This document shows, piece after piece, positions 1 to 11,147 of a stretch of 64,000 bases of DNA (position 1 is its first letter; every line of letters begins with the position of its first letter). The position numbers were made by a program, and so were the translations under genes. Below the pieces are notes generated by a model that ran no database searches, was not told where the DNA came from, and saw only the letters and a list, made by a program, of their open reading frames with translations. Source of the DNA: Aphanomyces cochlioides. Lineage: Eukaryota; Oomycota; Saprolegniomycetes; Saprolegniales; Verrucalvaceae. Location of the stretch: positions 806,001 through 870,000 of the forward strand of contig JAHQRK010000006.1 in assembly GCA_019828595.1 (NCBI GenBank). The letters run 5' to 3'.

Positions 1-2806
1 TGCGCCCTCATTCAGTCCGTTCGAGCTCCAAGTTTTGCTCCGGTGCCGCCGTGGGTGCCGCAGCTCCAAGTATTATACGGCGGGATATTCATGGCTGCTG
101 AACTCGAGTCGTGGGTGCCAGTCCTTCAAGTCTACGATGTTCAAACGCTCTTTCAACGAGTTGATCAGGCGCAAGTCCGTCGGGACGCTCGTGATTTAAG
201 GTTTTTGGCGCTTGTGTCTATCGTCATGACGATGAGTTTGGTTCACTTGACGCCATTCATTCCCATCCTGCCGCTGTCTTCTTCTGGCTTATGGAATCTA
301 ACGCCATTGTCTCTTTGGCACCTCTTGCACCATCCTCAGTGGACTCTTAGCACTGCTGTCCAACTTGGCCATATTTCCAAAACGCTCCCGTTCCTGCTCG
401 CGCTTTGTCTTGAATTTACAACGCCATTCACGGACGAATTCATCACAGCTGTGTGTCGTCAATACCCAGCCGACTACGTTGACCTCGTCGGAAGACTTCG
501 GCTCTCCCAAGTCTTGCACATATATGCAGTGCTGCCTCTTCTTCCCATTGAGCCAAGGGCCAAGCGCTTTGACAGCCCAATTCAAGGGCGTAAAGATCAA
601 TCAGGGCTATACCATTCGAGATTCTATCGAATGATCAAGTCAGTCGCCATTCCTCCGACAAGGTCATCGTTGGAAGCCACCGCAAGTCAATTTACAGTCG
701 CAGCTCTTCGTCAGATCAAACGCATCGTGGAAATAACTTTTCCAAAAGCTTCGCTCTTGGCTGGCTTGAGTTCCCTGGCTCCATCGCTAGCGCAGTTGGA
801 ATTGGCATACCTCATTGACCCCGAAGGACCTTGGTACTACGCTGGCAATGCATCCTCGCAAGCAGTAAAGCCTCTTGAAAATCTATTTCGACTGCTTGCG
901 AAAGTGACATGGAGCTGCGTTGTCCGTGACTTGGCTGCAGCTTCGAATGGAAAGGAAAGCGGCGTTGTCTCGACACGGGAAGCCTCGTGGAACATTGTAA
1001 GGCTCTCTGCAGCTTCCATCTTTGGTAAATCCGCGACGGATATTCGACTAGCTCAACTCCAAAGCGTCAATGTGCAATTCACTTCGTCACCTGAAGATGC
1101 TGCGACTGCTTTTGCCTTTCTACAGTCTTGGCTACCACAACAAACCTCAAAAGTTGTCTCGAAACGGACGATGGCGCTCGTAGCTGAATGCAAGATGAAA
1201 CTAGGAGCGACATGGCTCGATGACAAGCAAGCTTGGTTAAATTCTCGCTCTATTGTCGATTGGGATCCGCTGTTTTGGACATTCTGCGTCGCTCTTGGCT
1301 TTGAATCCGAAAGTGTGAAGAGCAAACGACCCATCAAAGCCATCGACAACCGAGTGGAGCTTCCCACTCGTTTAGACGCGCAAAACGTCAGTGAGAAGAG
1401 TGAGAAAATCACGACTGGAACACAGAGCAGCGAGCCCAAACTGGGAGGATTATATCTTTTGAACCCTCGACGTACACAATCTTCGACTGATCTGAAGAAA
1501 CCCAATGGAGGTGCTAATGTGCTCAAGCTCCTTCAGATGCAAAAAGCACAAATCGTAGCATCATCGTCGTCGTCCTCGATGAAATCCCAATCTGAAAAGA
1601 AAAGCAACCCGCGGGCTGAAGCGCTTCAAATGCCAGCCGCCATAAAACCCTTGGGCTTTCACTCGAACGAAGAAACATCCGATCGAGTGAGGCTCAAACT
1701 CCTCCGTCAATGCTCGTCGATGGCAAATGTTTCACTGAGAACGAGAGACTTCATGGCTGAACTGACAAACCCACAGCCTTCAAGCTCTTCTCGCGAAGTC
1801 CTCGTCCGTTCTGGCGTCGCGCAGACGGAAGAAGTTATACCAGCAACGCTATCTCCCTCAGTCACAGCGTCAGTACCTGAAACTCACAGCGCCGCTACGA
1901 TGACAATACCGATCCCAACCACTGATTCCTTTGTCGAGACCGACTTCCAAACAGTGGAAACCACGACACAAATGACACAAGCCGACAACGTGCTGCCTCC
2001 TGTTCCAGTCGTAGCCCCATTTCCAATCTATGTTGATATTCACCAGCGCAAGACTCCTTTCCTCCATGTGGCAGAAGTCGACATGAACGAAACTTCCACT
2101 CGCCCTTCTCCTCCTGTCTTCTTAGCCCCCGTCCAACGCCCCAAGGACAAACCATTGCGGCCCGCTGATAACGATATTGGCGCCTCTCCTGATGTCGCTG
2201 TGGACGATCCATTCCGACAAGCTTATGACGCCATTTTGCCCGAGGAGGTCAAGGACGTCACCCTGCAAAGAAGACAAAGTCGTCATTCCGTCGCTATTCC
2301 AAGTGTGGCTTCATCCAAGCTTGTGTCGATGCAAAGCCAAATGGAAGTCATGCGAAAGCAGCTCGAGCGCATTGAATCCTTTGCTGATGCGATCGAAAAC
2401 GATTTCACAGAGTCCCACAAAGTAACAACTGCCGCGATTGTCTATCATTTAGTTCCTCTTGTAGCTGCTGGAAGACATGCAAGCTCGGACGCGGGGAATG
2501 TCAGGCTTGGTCGAGCGCAATTTCAGCTCTAGACTTCATGCGTTGGAAGCAACCCATACAGGGCTACAGCGTGCGATTGACACGACCAAGTATGTCCCTA
2601 TCTAAATTCGATCCATCGTGCTCACTGATGCACAGAAGCAAGATGCAAGTTGTGCCTGTATCGACTGGTGGTTCAAACTTGACGACAAAAGCAGCCGCAG
2701 ATATGCAAGACGCCAAGTAAGAAGCAACTTGGTCCCTTTCTCTTGAAAACATCATCATAGGAATCTCCTGCAACAACTCGAAGCAACTCTGAGGCACAAT
2801 TGAGAT
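1..2806 (+). CDS. Uncharacterised protein, 5'-truncated by window edge, C-terminal coiled coil
   Basis: I do not recognise this protein. The frame is open from base 1, and the residues before the first ATG (position 91) look coding (two WVPxLQV-like stretches), so the gene probably begins outside the window. The first ~440 residues are hydrophobic/helical with many Leu-rich helices. The middle (~residues 440-720) is low complexity, rich in Ser/Thr/Pro. The end (from about 2325) is a charged coiled coil beginning MQSQMEVMRKQLERIESF. The long frame runs to 2532, but a 45-nt GT..TTGTAG intron at about 2421-2465 restores a better continuation (LLEDMQARTRGMSGLVERN). Two further short introns (about 2589-2635 and 2719-2760) lead to QQLEATLRHN and a TGA near 2806. 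No catalytic motif is visible. It could be a cytoskeletal or ciliary scaffold, but that is a guess. The downstream 290 bp still look coding in broken frames. Confidence 0.55.
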
Positions 2807-3097
2807 CAAACACCGCCGTCGCATCCTTGAAAACTTCTCGTTGCATTTTCACGGACGGTGCATGCTGCTTGAAAGTGCAGCTTCGACGCTCCTCAACGAA
2901 AACCCACATGGATTCAAATAGAGCTACATGCTGGCGAACGATGGTTCTCCGTGCAAGTTGCCCAGGCACTGCATTCTCTCTCGAACTTGACGAGCGTTGA
3001 TTCGAGCGTGCAGTCCCAGGCAAAGCAAGATCAACAACGGTCTGAGGGGGGCAACGGTTTGAACTGCTCCAGTTGGCACAATCACTTTCTCGGGTAG
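2807..3097 (+). other. Coding-like stretch with broken frames between the coiled-coil gene and the SP-RING gene
   Basis: Protein-like segments appear in successive frames: HRRRILENFSLHFHGR (from about 2814), then ELHAGERWFSVQVAQALHSL (from about 2929), then RFELLQLAQSLSRVVDGE (from about 3057). They are separated by stops or a G6 run near 3045 and not by obvious introns. Either the upstream gene or the SP-RING gene extends through here with single-base indels (assembly error or true decay), or unrecognised introns exist. I cannot decide from sequence alone. Confidence 0.35.
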
Positions 3098-4128
3098 TTG
3101 ATGGAGAAGCAAGCGGTAAACTATTCCGTCAATCGAGTCGTCAACCAGTCCAAGAATATGACGTATGAAGCAGCCAAGGCCAATGTGATCAAGTCGTTCA
3201 AAAGTGGTGACGACGATGACGTGGTGGCGGTGTGTTCAGTGCTGTCTGTGCGATGTCCTCTGGGGCTTTGTGTGATTGATTTGCCCGTGCGAGGGATCAA
3301 CTGTGAGCACTTGCAGTGCTTCGATCTCAAGACATTCCTCGTGTTTCAAGAATCTGCGCGATCTCAAGCTTGGAGATGCATTGTCTGCGATAAAGTAAGT
3401 CTCTCGACAGGACTATCAGCTCCTGAATGGTCTTTTAGAGGATCCATCTCTCGGAGCTACGCATTGATCCATTCTGGAAGCAGCTATTGCATGATGTCGC
3501 TGATGACGAAGAGCTTGAACTAGTCGAAATCTTTCCAGATGCAACGTGGAAGAAGCACACCCCGATAGATAAAAGGGAGAAGAAGCCCAATATTCAAATG
3601 ACTTCACGTGGGGCGGCTCCAACTCGCCTTGTTTCAACGGATGCCATCGACTTGACTCTTTGGTCCGATGACGATGAGCATCCAGTCACCAAGACTTCAC
3701 TCTGGTCGCCTAAACATCTTCAAGGTCCAGTGAACGACAAACGGAGCACCCGTTCGTCCACCACAGCTCCACGGCAAGCACAACTCGCACCAAGACATCG
3801 TCGGTCGTCTGGAAGCAATACATCGCTCGAATTGGGCTTTGAAGATCTAAACATCTCTGGTGATATTCAAGCAGCTCCCCGCGCTTCTCGAACAACGTCA
3901 AGTGCTTCAAACAGAGCCTGGTCAAGATTGGACTCCCAGCATCCTCTGTCGACGGGTTCGCACTCTCACCATCCTCATGCAGCGAATGAACAGTCCATGA
4001 GGCCAGTCTCGCCTCGGCTTTTCGGTCAAAGAAAGGAATGGAGGACAAGATCCTTTGGGGAAAGAAGAGGCAACTCACGGACTTGGCGATTTTCCGACAT
4101 GATTGATCAAGACGGCGATAGCGAGTAG
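3098..4128 (+). CDS. SP-RING (MIZ-type) E3 SUMO ligase, PIAS/Siz-like
   Basis: Likely E3 ligase that transfers SUMO to nuclear proteins. The first exon holds an SP-RING: CPLGLCVIDLPVRGINCEHL then QCFDLKTFL and WRCIVCDK, matching the Cys/His spacing of PIAS/Siz family members. A ~46-nt intron (GTAAGT..TTTTAG, about 3394-3438) joins to RIHLSELRIDPFWKQLLHDV, the usual family sequence after the SP-RING. The tail has IDLTLWSDDDE (near 3646-3680), a SUMO-interaction motif (hydrophobic core plus acidic run) at the place where PIAS proteins carry one, followed by a Ser/Arg-rich disordered region. SAP and PINIT domains normally precede the SP-RING; none is seen, so the start at 3098/3101 may be internal and the real N-terminus may lie in the broken upstream stretch. 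The gene ends 13 bp from the end of the convergent SF3A3. Confidence 0.8.
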
Positions 4129-4141
4129 ATTGGTTATACAT

Positions 4142-5824
4142 CTACAAAAGACCCTGCCGCGCCAAGTCTTCGTACGTCTTACGATTGAACACATTGCCTT
4201 CTGAGTCTTCAAACTCTTCTTCGTTGTCTTTGTTGAAAGTTTCAATCTCGAGTTGTTCCTTGAGCTTTTCATACACTAGACACAAAAACGCCATGAAAAT
4301 CCACGCCACCGATCGTCTCTACTTACGTGCAATCGCATCGGCCATGAGCGTAATGTCGTGAAAGTGCTTTGTGTTGGGAATTCCCAAGCAGCGCATGCCA
4401 AACGCATGACGCCACTGCTGGAAGTGCCGATCAAAGTCACGTCGTCCCCAGTAGCTATGGTTGCCGCAAATCTCGCATTTGAATTCAATGCCGAGGCCAT
4501 GGAGCTTGTACAACCAGTATGGAATCGGCTTGCCGTCCCAACCAAGCGGCAGATTGAGAGGATTGTAGAAAGGTTGTTCCTCGTCGTCATTGGCAGGCTC
4601 ATTGTCGATTTCGACGTCCGACATGCCGCCTTCTTCTTCCTCGAGGATTTCAGCTTGCAGTTCTTCAGGAGTTCGGGTCTGCTTGAGCTCGAGAAAGGAA
4701 ATCGTGGCGTGAATCACTTCAGTCAGAAGCGACGCCATTGTCTTGACTTGGATCTCCAGCATCGCCAAGGCTTTGCGACGAGCATCCTTCGTCGTAGCCG
4801 AGCCATTAGCTTGGGTTTTTGAAGATACTTCAAGTGCGGCAGCTGCTTTGATGTGTTTTTTGCCCTTGAGATGCCCTTGGAAGACAGCATCCGATGCGAA
4901 TTGCTTCTGGCAGGCTTGGCAAAACGTTGCGTCGTCTTCGTTCTCGTCGACTTCCCACCCACGTACTTGATGCAATGCCCAGTCTTTTTCAAATTTTGCA
5001 TTTGTTTCACTCATCACGTCGTCCAAATCGACGAGGGGTTGCGTTCGGCGATAAAAGCCTTGAAGATACGCCAAGAGATCAGTCAGATAAGCGTCGTAGC
5101 GCCGATCTGCCAGCTTGGCTCGTTGTGCAATCTTTGTGAAGTCTCCAATGCGACTGAGATACGTAATGTAATCAGCGTGGACTTGTTTATATTCAGGCGT
5201 GCGTCCTCGATGTGCATTGGACATATCTGCGGCTGCTTTCTTGTTGACTCTATTACAGGAAAAATTAGCGATCTGACAAATGTTGTAGCGAACACTTACT
5301 TTTGGAAGAGGGGCAAATTGAGGTATTGCGTATAAAAGGCATGGAGATCCAAGTATTTACCGAAGCGTTCTTCACCGGAGAACTACATCCCGTCAAAATC
5401 ACGACTAGCATGATAGGAAACGTACGGGAATATCAGGCTCCATGATATGATCCAAAGAAGGTTCGTGCGTGACTTGGACATTCGGGTACTTGCGATGAAA
5501 ATCTCGAATTCCTTTGAGCTGATCGTAGAAGGACGTAAAGATCGTTCGTCCATGCATCGTATCGATCTCTTCTTTCATCGTGCCTTCCTCATCTTTGTAC
5601 AGCTTGAGCGTTTCCTGGCTCCGCACTGTCACGCAATCCAAAAGGGCACTGATCTTATGGCCATGCAAAACACGTGCTCGATGCTACGACGGTCGTCAAA
5701 CACTACATATTCGAGTATTCCTTACATTCCGAGGCTTCTCTGATAGAATGGCGACGATCGCGCGCTCGTAGCTCTCGATATCTTCATGTGCCGAGCGGAC
5801 CAACTCGAGCGTATGGGACGACAT
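4142..5824 (-). CDS. SF3A3: Splicing factor 3A subunit 3 (SF3a60/Prp9)
   Basis: Subunit of the SF3a heterotrimer of the U2 snRNP, needed for branch-point recognition in the nucleus. Five exons can be joined: 5824-5726, 5683-5426, 5382-5300, 5249-4327 and 4275-4142, giving 498 residues against about 500 for human SF3A3. Landmarks: N-terminal HRARVLHGHK and FYDQLKGIRDFHRKYPN; FSGEERFGKYLDLHAFY; a mid-protein C2H2 finger (CQACQKQF..HLKGKKH); an acidic stretch EEEEGG; NPLNLPLGWDGKPIPYWLYK; the matrin-type finger CEICGNHSYWGRRDFDRHF; GMRCLGIPNTKHF; and the C-terminal signature EDSEGNVFNRKTYEDLARQG. All introns are 40-50 nt. The start at 5824 is chosen because it opens an exon running in frame into the conserved N-terminus. 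Intact. Confidence 0.95.
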
Positions 5825-6758
5825 GGACGACGGAGGACTCCACAAAACTAATGGCCAATCAAAATGCAGTAAATTTTGTGTACTTCAGCGAACTTAACAA
5901 AATTCGACATGCTAAACTACACAAAATCCAACTTTCATGGATGGGATGGACATGACTGCTTCCACTGGGACTTTAGAGTCTTCCCCGTGTGTCTCTGAGT
6001 GTCCTTAGGACTCCTAATCAGCTCAGTCTTATCGGTGGACCCTGCTGTGATATTGAGGTGTTGTTGGAGTGAACAGCGAGCATGTTATGGAGGTGCTTGT
6101 TGATCCTGGTCACATCGACGAGGTGCCGAGGTTGCAAGCGCTACGTGGATAATAAAAATTTGAGTACGCAGAGGTGATATAGTTGTTCTAGAAGGCGCAA
6201 GACAGATAGTAGAGGCTCCAACGACAAGAACAAATGAAACGCAGGGAACTGAGCTCCACCAAATCAAATTTTTCTGGGTAGTTGCCATGACGCAGTGACT
6301 GTTGTCTGTTGCAAGCACATGGCATTCAATGCATTGGATTTTGCTCAACTTTTGCAACAACAAAGGCTCCATGAGCTAGCTGGCTTTGACTGTGGCACCC
6401 GCCACTGCTCGCTCACACTTTTCAAATGTCTTTGGCTCCTTCACTGATAGATCTTGCGCAATGTGACGGTGAAAGAAGTCCAACTTGCAAGCTGCCAGAG
6501 CAGTCGCTTCGAACTCCGAGCCAAAGCAAAGCTATGGATTATTCCATAGGGCTTGCAAATCCCCTCGGAATGTCACCATAATCGACCAACTCTTCCGATT
6601 AGAGTTCGCGCCCCAAGACATGCTTCACATGCATGCATCAACGACAGTAGCATCTTCAAAATCGCAGCCTTCCAGGTGTATATCCCAGCGAAAATCAGCG
6701 AAAGTACGTATGCTGTCGTTCTGGTGTCCAGTTACTTTTCACATCTGAGAGCTGTCTG
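5825..6758. other. Intergenic region upstream of SF3A3
   Basis: No supportable gene. Short open frames have no recognisable similarity or splice continuity. An inverted-CCAAT-type sequence (GGCCAATCAAAA) lies at about 5853, some 30 bp upstream of the SF3A3 start, and may be part of its promoter. The right part abuts the outer inverted repeat at 6759. Confidence 0.4.
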
Positions 6759-6780
6759 TCAAAACAAAAACGGGACTTTT
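6759..6780 (+). repeat. Left arm of an outer 22-bp perfect terminal inverted repeat
   Basis: The 22 bases starting TCAAAACAAAAACGGGAC recur as an exact reverse complement at 8898-8919, 2.1 kb away, bracketing the pogo-like element. The inner TIR pair at 7068 and 8706 is distinct, so this outer pair may belong to another element or be the ends of a composite. No obvious target-site duplication flanks it. Confidence 0.8.
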
Positions 6781-7067
6781 TGTGTTCTGATCATTTTGAG
6801 AAAATCACCTCCGAATCATTTGACTCAAATAAAGGCATAGGATTGGAGATGAAATCCATAATATGTCCAATAGTATGGGCAGATTTTAATCAAATATTCC
6901 AATGGAAACCTTCCAAAGTATATAGAGTTCAGCACGACCCAGAGGCGGAGGAGTAGACACTAAGCATGTAAATGAAATAATTCATAGAGTTGATGGTATG
7001 CTTACATCCAAGAGCTAGACTGACTGGCGTGACCTGGCTCCTCTATATTAACAATACCTTTTATAAA

Positions 7068-8706
7068 TACTGTATATTCTCTATTTACACTCCATGGCGT
7101 AGTAACTTAGTACGCCATGTCGACTGTGGCGTTTTATTAGATAACCTTTATAAATACATACTAACAGTATTGAGGCAAATATAAACTATGAGAGAAATAA
7201 AGTCTCTTGAGCAGTTCAAAGCCAGCCATTGTCCAGAAGCCAGTGTATCAATCAAGTGAATGGTGAAGTCATTCACAACCAAGAAGAAGCTTGAAGCCGT
7301 TGATTATGCTAAGATGCACGGCAAAAGTGCAGCTGCAAGACGATTCGGTGCCATTCGATCGTCTATTCGTGGATGGATGAACCAAGAACCTCAACTACAG
7401 GACTTGATGGTGACAACCCAAGCGCCAAGCGACTTTCAGGCGGTGGCCGTCTATTGACAAGCGAGGAACATGATCCAATCATCTTTGAGAGGATATTATT
7501 CAACCGAATTGAAGGCTATCGAGTCACGCGATCCATGATCATTAACTGGGCAACCGACTCGGCTGAAGAATTGGACATCAATCTTGGTTGCTCGACGGGA
7601 TGGCGTACGCGTTTCTTTTCACGGCACGATCTTGTGCTGCGACAAGGAACCCGTAAGCTGATCCTATCGGATGACCAAGTTATCGAACGTGGGCTGAACT
7701 TTATCCAGCAAGCTCGTTTGCTTATCTCAATGTATGATATTCCAATGTCATGCATCTACAACTTGGACGAAACAGCGATTTTTTTCGATCACTCCAAGCA
7801 AAAGACGGTTGAGCTACGTGGTGCTTTGGATGTACCAATTAAATCTTTTGGATTGGAAAAGACTCGAATCACTGCCCTCATGGCGGCAAGTGCTGATGGC
7901 GTCAAGCGCAAGCCTTGTCTCTTGTTGCGATCGCGAGACGACGAAACGAGTATACGTCAGGAGAACGGCATGGTTCTCTTGACCACGAAAAATTCTTGGA
8001 TGAACTCAAACGCATTCAGTGCGTATATCAAGTATGAATTTGCTTTTCATCCGCGGCCATTACTTTTGATTTTTGACAGCGCTAGAAGCCACATCAGCCA
8101 AATGGTGAAATCTTTTTTGCATGCTAACAATATTTTGACGCTAGTGATACCTGGTGGAATGACTGGCTTTTTACAGCCAGCAGATTTTAGCTGGTTTAAG
8201 TCTGTCAAGTCAGCCCTTGCTTGTGAAATTGATGCGTGGAAGCGTCATGGTCCTTTTGAATACACGTCTGGAAATCGTGTCAAAGCACCTCCAATTGAGG
8301 TCTACGGTGAATGGATAAAAGCAGCCTGGAACCAAGTTGACAAGACAATTGTGGAGAAGAGCTTTGTTTGATGTGTTGTTGGAAACAACGACGAGCTTTC
8401 ACTTGCTCGACACGACAAATACGGCGATGAATTTTCAGTCGCCGACTGCAGCAAATCTACTCTGATGAAGAGACAAAGGAGTCAAGTGAAGATGACCATG
8501 CCGTCGACAACATTGTTGAATACTTTGACGACTTGCTTGTCATTGATGAGTATGTTGAATGAATGAAGCATACGTGTCTTCACTTTTCACGTATAAATTT
8601 ATATTATGTTGAATAGAAGAGTTAAGAGGTATAAAATTAAAGAGTACAGTGGTACTGAGTGTGGCGTACTAATAGAGAGTGGTGTCTTAGTAGAGAATGT
8701 ACAGTA
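7068..8706 (+). mobile_element. Pogo-like (Tc1/mariner superfamily) DNA transposon
   Basis: About 1.64 kb. The left end reads TACTGTATATTCTCTA and the right end, reverse complemented, TACTGTACATTCTCTA; the similarity continues imperfectly inward and includes TTAGTACGCCA in both ends. Both ends sit at TA dinucleotides, the standard insertion site of this superfamily. The interior carries a single transposase in + orientation with Psq-type HTH and DDE residues. The element is decayed. Confidence 0.75.
7260..8562 (+). pseudogene. Pogo/Jerky-type DDE transposase, disrupted
   Basis: The start FTTKKKLEAVDYAKMHGKSA with AAARRFGAIRSSIRGWMN is a CENP-B/Psq-like helix-turn-helix DNA-binding domain. 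The catalytic domain follows with NLDETAIFF (first D), LLIFDSARSHIS (second D) and GFLQPADFSWF (third D), the usual pogo arrangement. Breaks: a frame change between about 7390 and 7450 (the frame at 7260 ends at 7457 while the catalytic part continues from 7373), an in-frame TGA at 8369-8371 after EKSFV, and another frame change near 8440 before an acidic tail ending DDLLVIDEYVE. It is therefore not expected to make active transposase. Confidence 0.85.
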
Positions 8707-8897
8707 CTGTAGTATATTCTTTACAAGTTGAAAAAATAATGTTTAGCAATTCTTTATTTTTATTGGCTGAAATGAAAATTATGTAAAGGCAGAAATATTG
8801 AAGATGAAGCGCAATTGGCCTATAAAAGTACTATTTTCGGATTCACCGTAATTTTTTGTATATTGTCATATTGAATACTCGTATTCTCAAATTTTTG

Positions 8898-8919
8898 AAA
8901 AGTCCCGTTTTTGTTTTGA
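8898..8919 (-). repeat. Right arm of the outer 22-bp terminal inverted repeat
   Basis: Exact reverse complement of 6759-6780. It lies 192 bp beyond the right end of the pogo-like element. Confidence 0.8.
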
Positions 8920-9717
8920 AATCTCTACTCGCATCATCCTGCCCACAGTCGTAACAACGTCTCCAAATGCAGTCCAGACGTGCTAACAGCATCATGCTTG
9001 TCTATGTTCAACCCCATGCAATTCTTCCAGTATTTGTCAAAACTGTCTGCCTCCGCTAGTTCTCTTGGATGGCTCTCAGCTGCCGACAAGGCGACGGGCA
9101 CGAGACACTCCCTTGCTTTGGCATGTCCAACTTTAACAGTCTACAAGGCTAAGCACACCTTATCCTCTTTGGCATAAACAACGAATGCAATATGATTGGT
9201 AGAAATGTCTGAATATATACTGGTATAAATTTAAGCCAATAAAAAGCTGTTATTTGTGTAGTTTTGGTCGTTTTGTTCATCAAGTTATCCTCATCGTGAC
9301 CACATTGGACAGTAAATTCATCGCTTTCATGGGCTCAGTCGGTGGATTGGAAAGCTTCCAAGGGACAGTCATCAAGTACAGTACACGTGAGATCGCTTGT
9401 GCATGCACGTGAAGACGCTCGAGCAAATTTTGTCATTTCGCAGCGACAATGACGGACCGTTCGTTTTGTCGTCATAAATGCAATGCAGAGAAAGCACCAC
9501 TTGGGACTTTTAAAGAGGAGAGCCACATGCCCATCGTCTCCTCGTTGCAGCAACGGAAGCAGAACTTCTCAACAACTCATCAAATGCCACACTGTCTTCG
9601 AGCCGCACTTTGTCGGGTGTTCCCACTTTCATTCAAGTGGATTTGCTTCTCATACCATGGTTTGATCCAGCGGGCGATGCGTTCCAGCCGTCGCCGCCGC
9701 CCATTTGCCTCTGTACC
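8920..9717. other. Intergenic region
   Basis: No gene that I can support. The frame used by the following ankyrin-like gene stays open upstream to about 9610, but no family-like sequence precedes the ATG at 9718. Other frames are short and unconvincing. Confidence 0.35.
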
Positions 9718-10491
9718 ATGTCCCACCGACTTCCCCAAGTCACACGGCTAGTACTCCAAGTGCCAGAGCTCCTCCGATGCATCATGCAGTTCAAACAAGG
9801 GATTTACACTGACATGCTCCCCCTGCGCTACCTCGCCATGCCCCTCACGTCCAACAGCGCGGACGTCTTCCCGTCCGAGTTTGAGAACATCGACCTCGCA
9901 TTGTCCCCATGGTATTTTGAGCATGGCTACTACCGAGTGCTACGTCTTGTCGATTGCATCCCCCGACTGCTCCCGATCGCGCTGTACCATGGTGTATATC
10001 GCGGCATTCTTCCAGTTGTCCAGCTCCTGGCTTCAGAGTACGACTTGCAGGTTGCCGCGGGGCAGCACCACTTGCTTGACATTGCAGCGTTTAGTGGTTC
10101 ATTGGACATGTTCGTGTACTTGTGGGGAGTGGTTGGACCTCGTGGCATGTCGAGTTATGCAGCCGAGTGGTCTGTCGAAAACGGCCACTTGACCATGGTT
10201 CAATATCTCGTCCAGAACAATCTTGCTGTATTCGATGTCCGAGCAGTCCAAGTCGCAGCTCACTGGGGCCATACTGAGCTCCTCCACTTCCTCCTTGATG
10301 TAGTCCAGCCGTCCTCAGTCGAAGAGGCTCTTGTCATGGCTGCCAGCCGAGGCCAAGTGAGGGCCGCACAGGTCCTCCTAGATAGAATGCCGAATACACC
10401 AATTGATAGAGCTATCCAAACTGCAGAAGGCGCAGGCTACGACCGAATGGCGCGATGGTTGCGCCAACAACACCTTGGATCCAACTTCTGA
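9718..10491 (+). CDS. Ankyrin-repeat-like protein
   Basis: A 257-residue single-exon protein. From about residue 85 it shows degenerate ~33-residue ankyrin-like units: LLDIAAFSGSLDMFVYLWG, YAAEWSVENGHLTMVQYLV, VAAHWGHTELLHFLLDVV, ALVMAASRGQVRAAQVLL. Similar short ankyrin proteins are abundant, often lineage-expanded, in oomycete genomes. The likely role is protein binding; no partner can be named. The N-terminal ~80 residues (MSHRLPQVTRLVLQVPELL) have no recognised domain but resemble an F-box-like helical start. I chose the ATG at 9718 because the upstream open frame lacks family-like sequence. A long hairpin begins 11 bp after the stop. Confidence 0.65.
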   Translation: MSHRLPQVTRLVLQVPELLRCIMQFKQGIYTDMLPLRYLAMPLTSNSADVFPSEFENIDLALSPWYFEHGYYRVLRLVDCIPRLLPIALYHGVYRGILPVVQLLASEYDLQVAAGQHHLLDIAAFSGSLDMFVYLWGVVGPRGMSSYAAEWSVENGHLTMVQYLVQNNLAVFDVRAVQVAAHWGHTELLHFLLDVVQPSSVEEALVMAASRGQVRAAQVLLDRMPNTPIDRAIQTAEGAGYDRMARWLRQQHLGSNF

Positions 10492-10501
10492 GTCCTGACA
10501 T

Positions 10502-10568
10502 CTTATCACTAATTGAGTTAAAGTACATTTTATGTCATAAAATGTACTTTAACTCAATTAGTGTTAAG
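10502..10568. repeat. Long near-perfect hairpin (28-bp arms, 1-nt loop)
   Basis: Arms at 10507-10534 and 10536-10563 are exact reverse complements (CACTAATTGAGTTAAAG... / ...AATTAGTG) separated by a single T. Beyond one T-T mismatch the pairing extends four more bases on each side, to 10502 and 10568. It lies just 3' of the ankyrin-like gene. Possibilities are a 3' processing or termination structure, a minimal foldback transposon or replication-generated palindrome. Confidence 0.9.
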
Positions 10569-11147
10569 CTATTATTGTCGATTTGGTACAAATTTCCACT
10601 TATCGAATCACGCCAGTCGAATCGCGCCGCCAATCGATCACGCATCGGATTGGATAAAAATATAATATAAATTGATTTGATTGGTCAATTATAAACGACA
10701 ATGTCGAGACACCCCTGACTATCATCGATCATGGTCCTTTGTCCACGCTCGTCCGCTCATGCAGACAGACGACATGATTCAAATAATTCTTAAGGAAGCC
10801 GCGAGGAGCGTGTGACGCAAGATGCGGCTGTTTTGACTGAGCAAAATGCTCACTAACTTCTCAGCATGTACGATTTCACAAATCCTAGATGAAATAGTGG
10901 GTTAAAATCGACACGCATTAGATTTTGCTCGCCACAACGATGAATAATGCTTGAAATTGATGATAAGCAATAGTTGAGCTAGGACGGACCCGCTTTAAAG
11001 AAGCTTATCGCCATATTTTCCCTCTGGCGCGGTTCAAGGAGTCATTGCACTGAAATTGAGAAATCACGCAAAAAATAGAAATTTACAGCAAAAGCACAAT
11101 AATTAGTGTTAAAATTTGACATCGTCGAAGGAAGCACACAAGCGACG
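10569..11147. other. AT-rich intergenic region before PIG-F
   Basis: No gene seen. It contains GATTGG/CCAAT-type sequences near 10653 and 10679 and AT-rich runs. It probably holds the PIG-F promoter. Confidence 0.4.
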
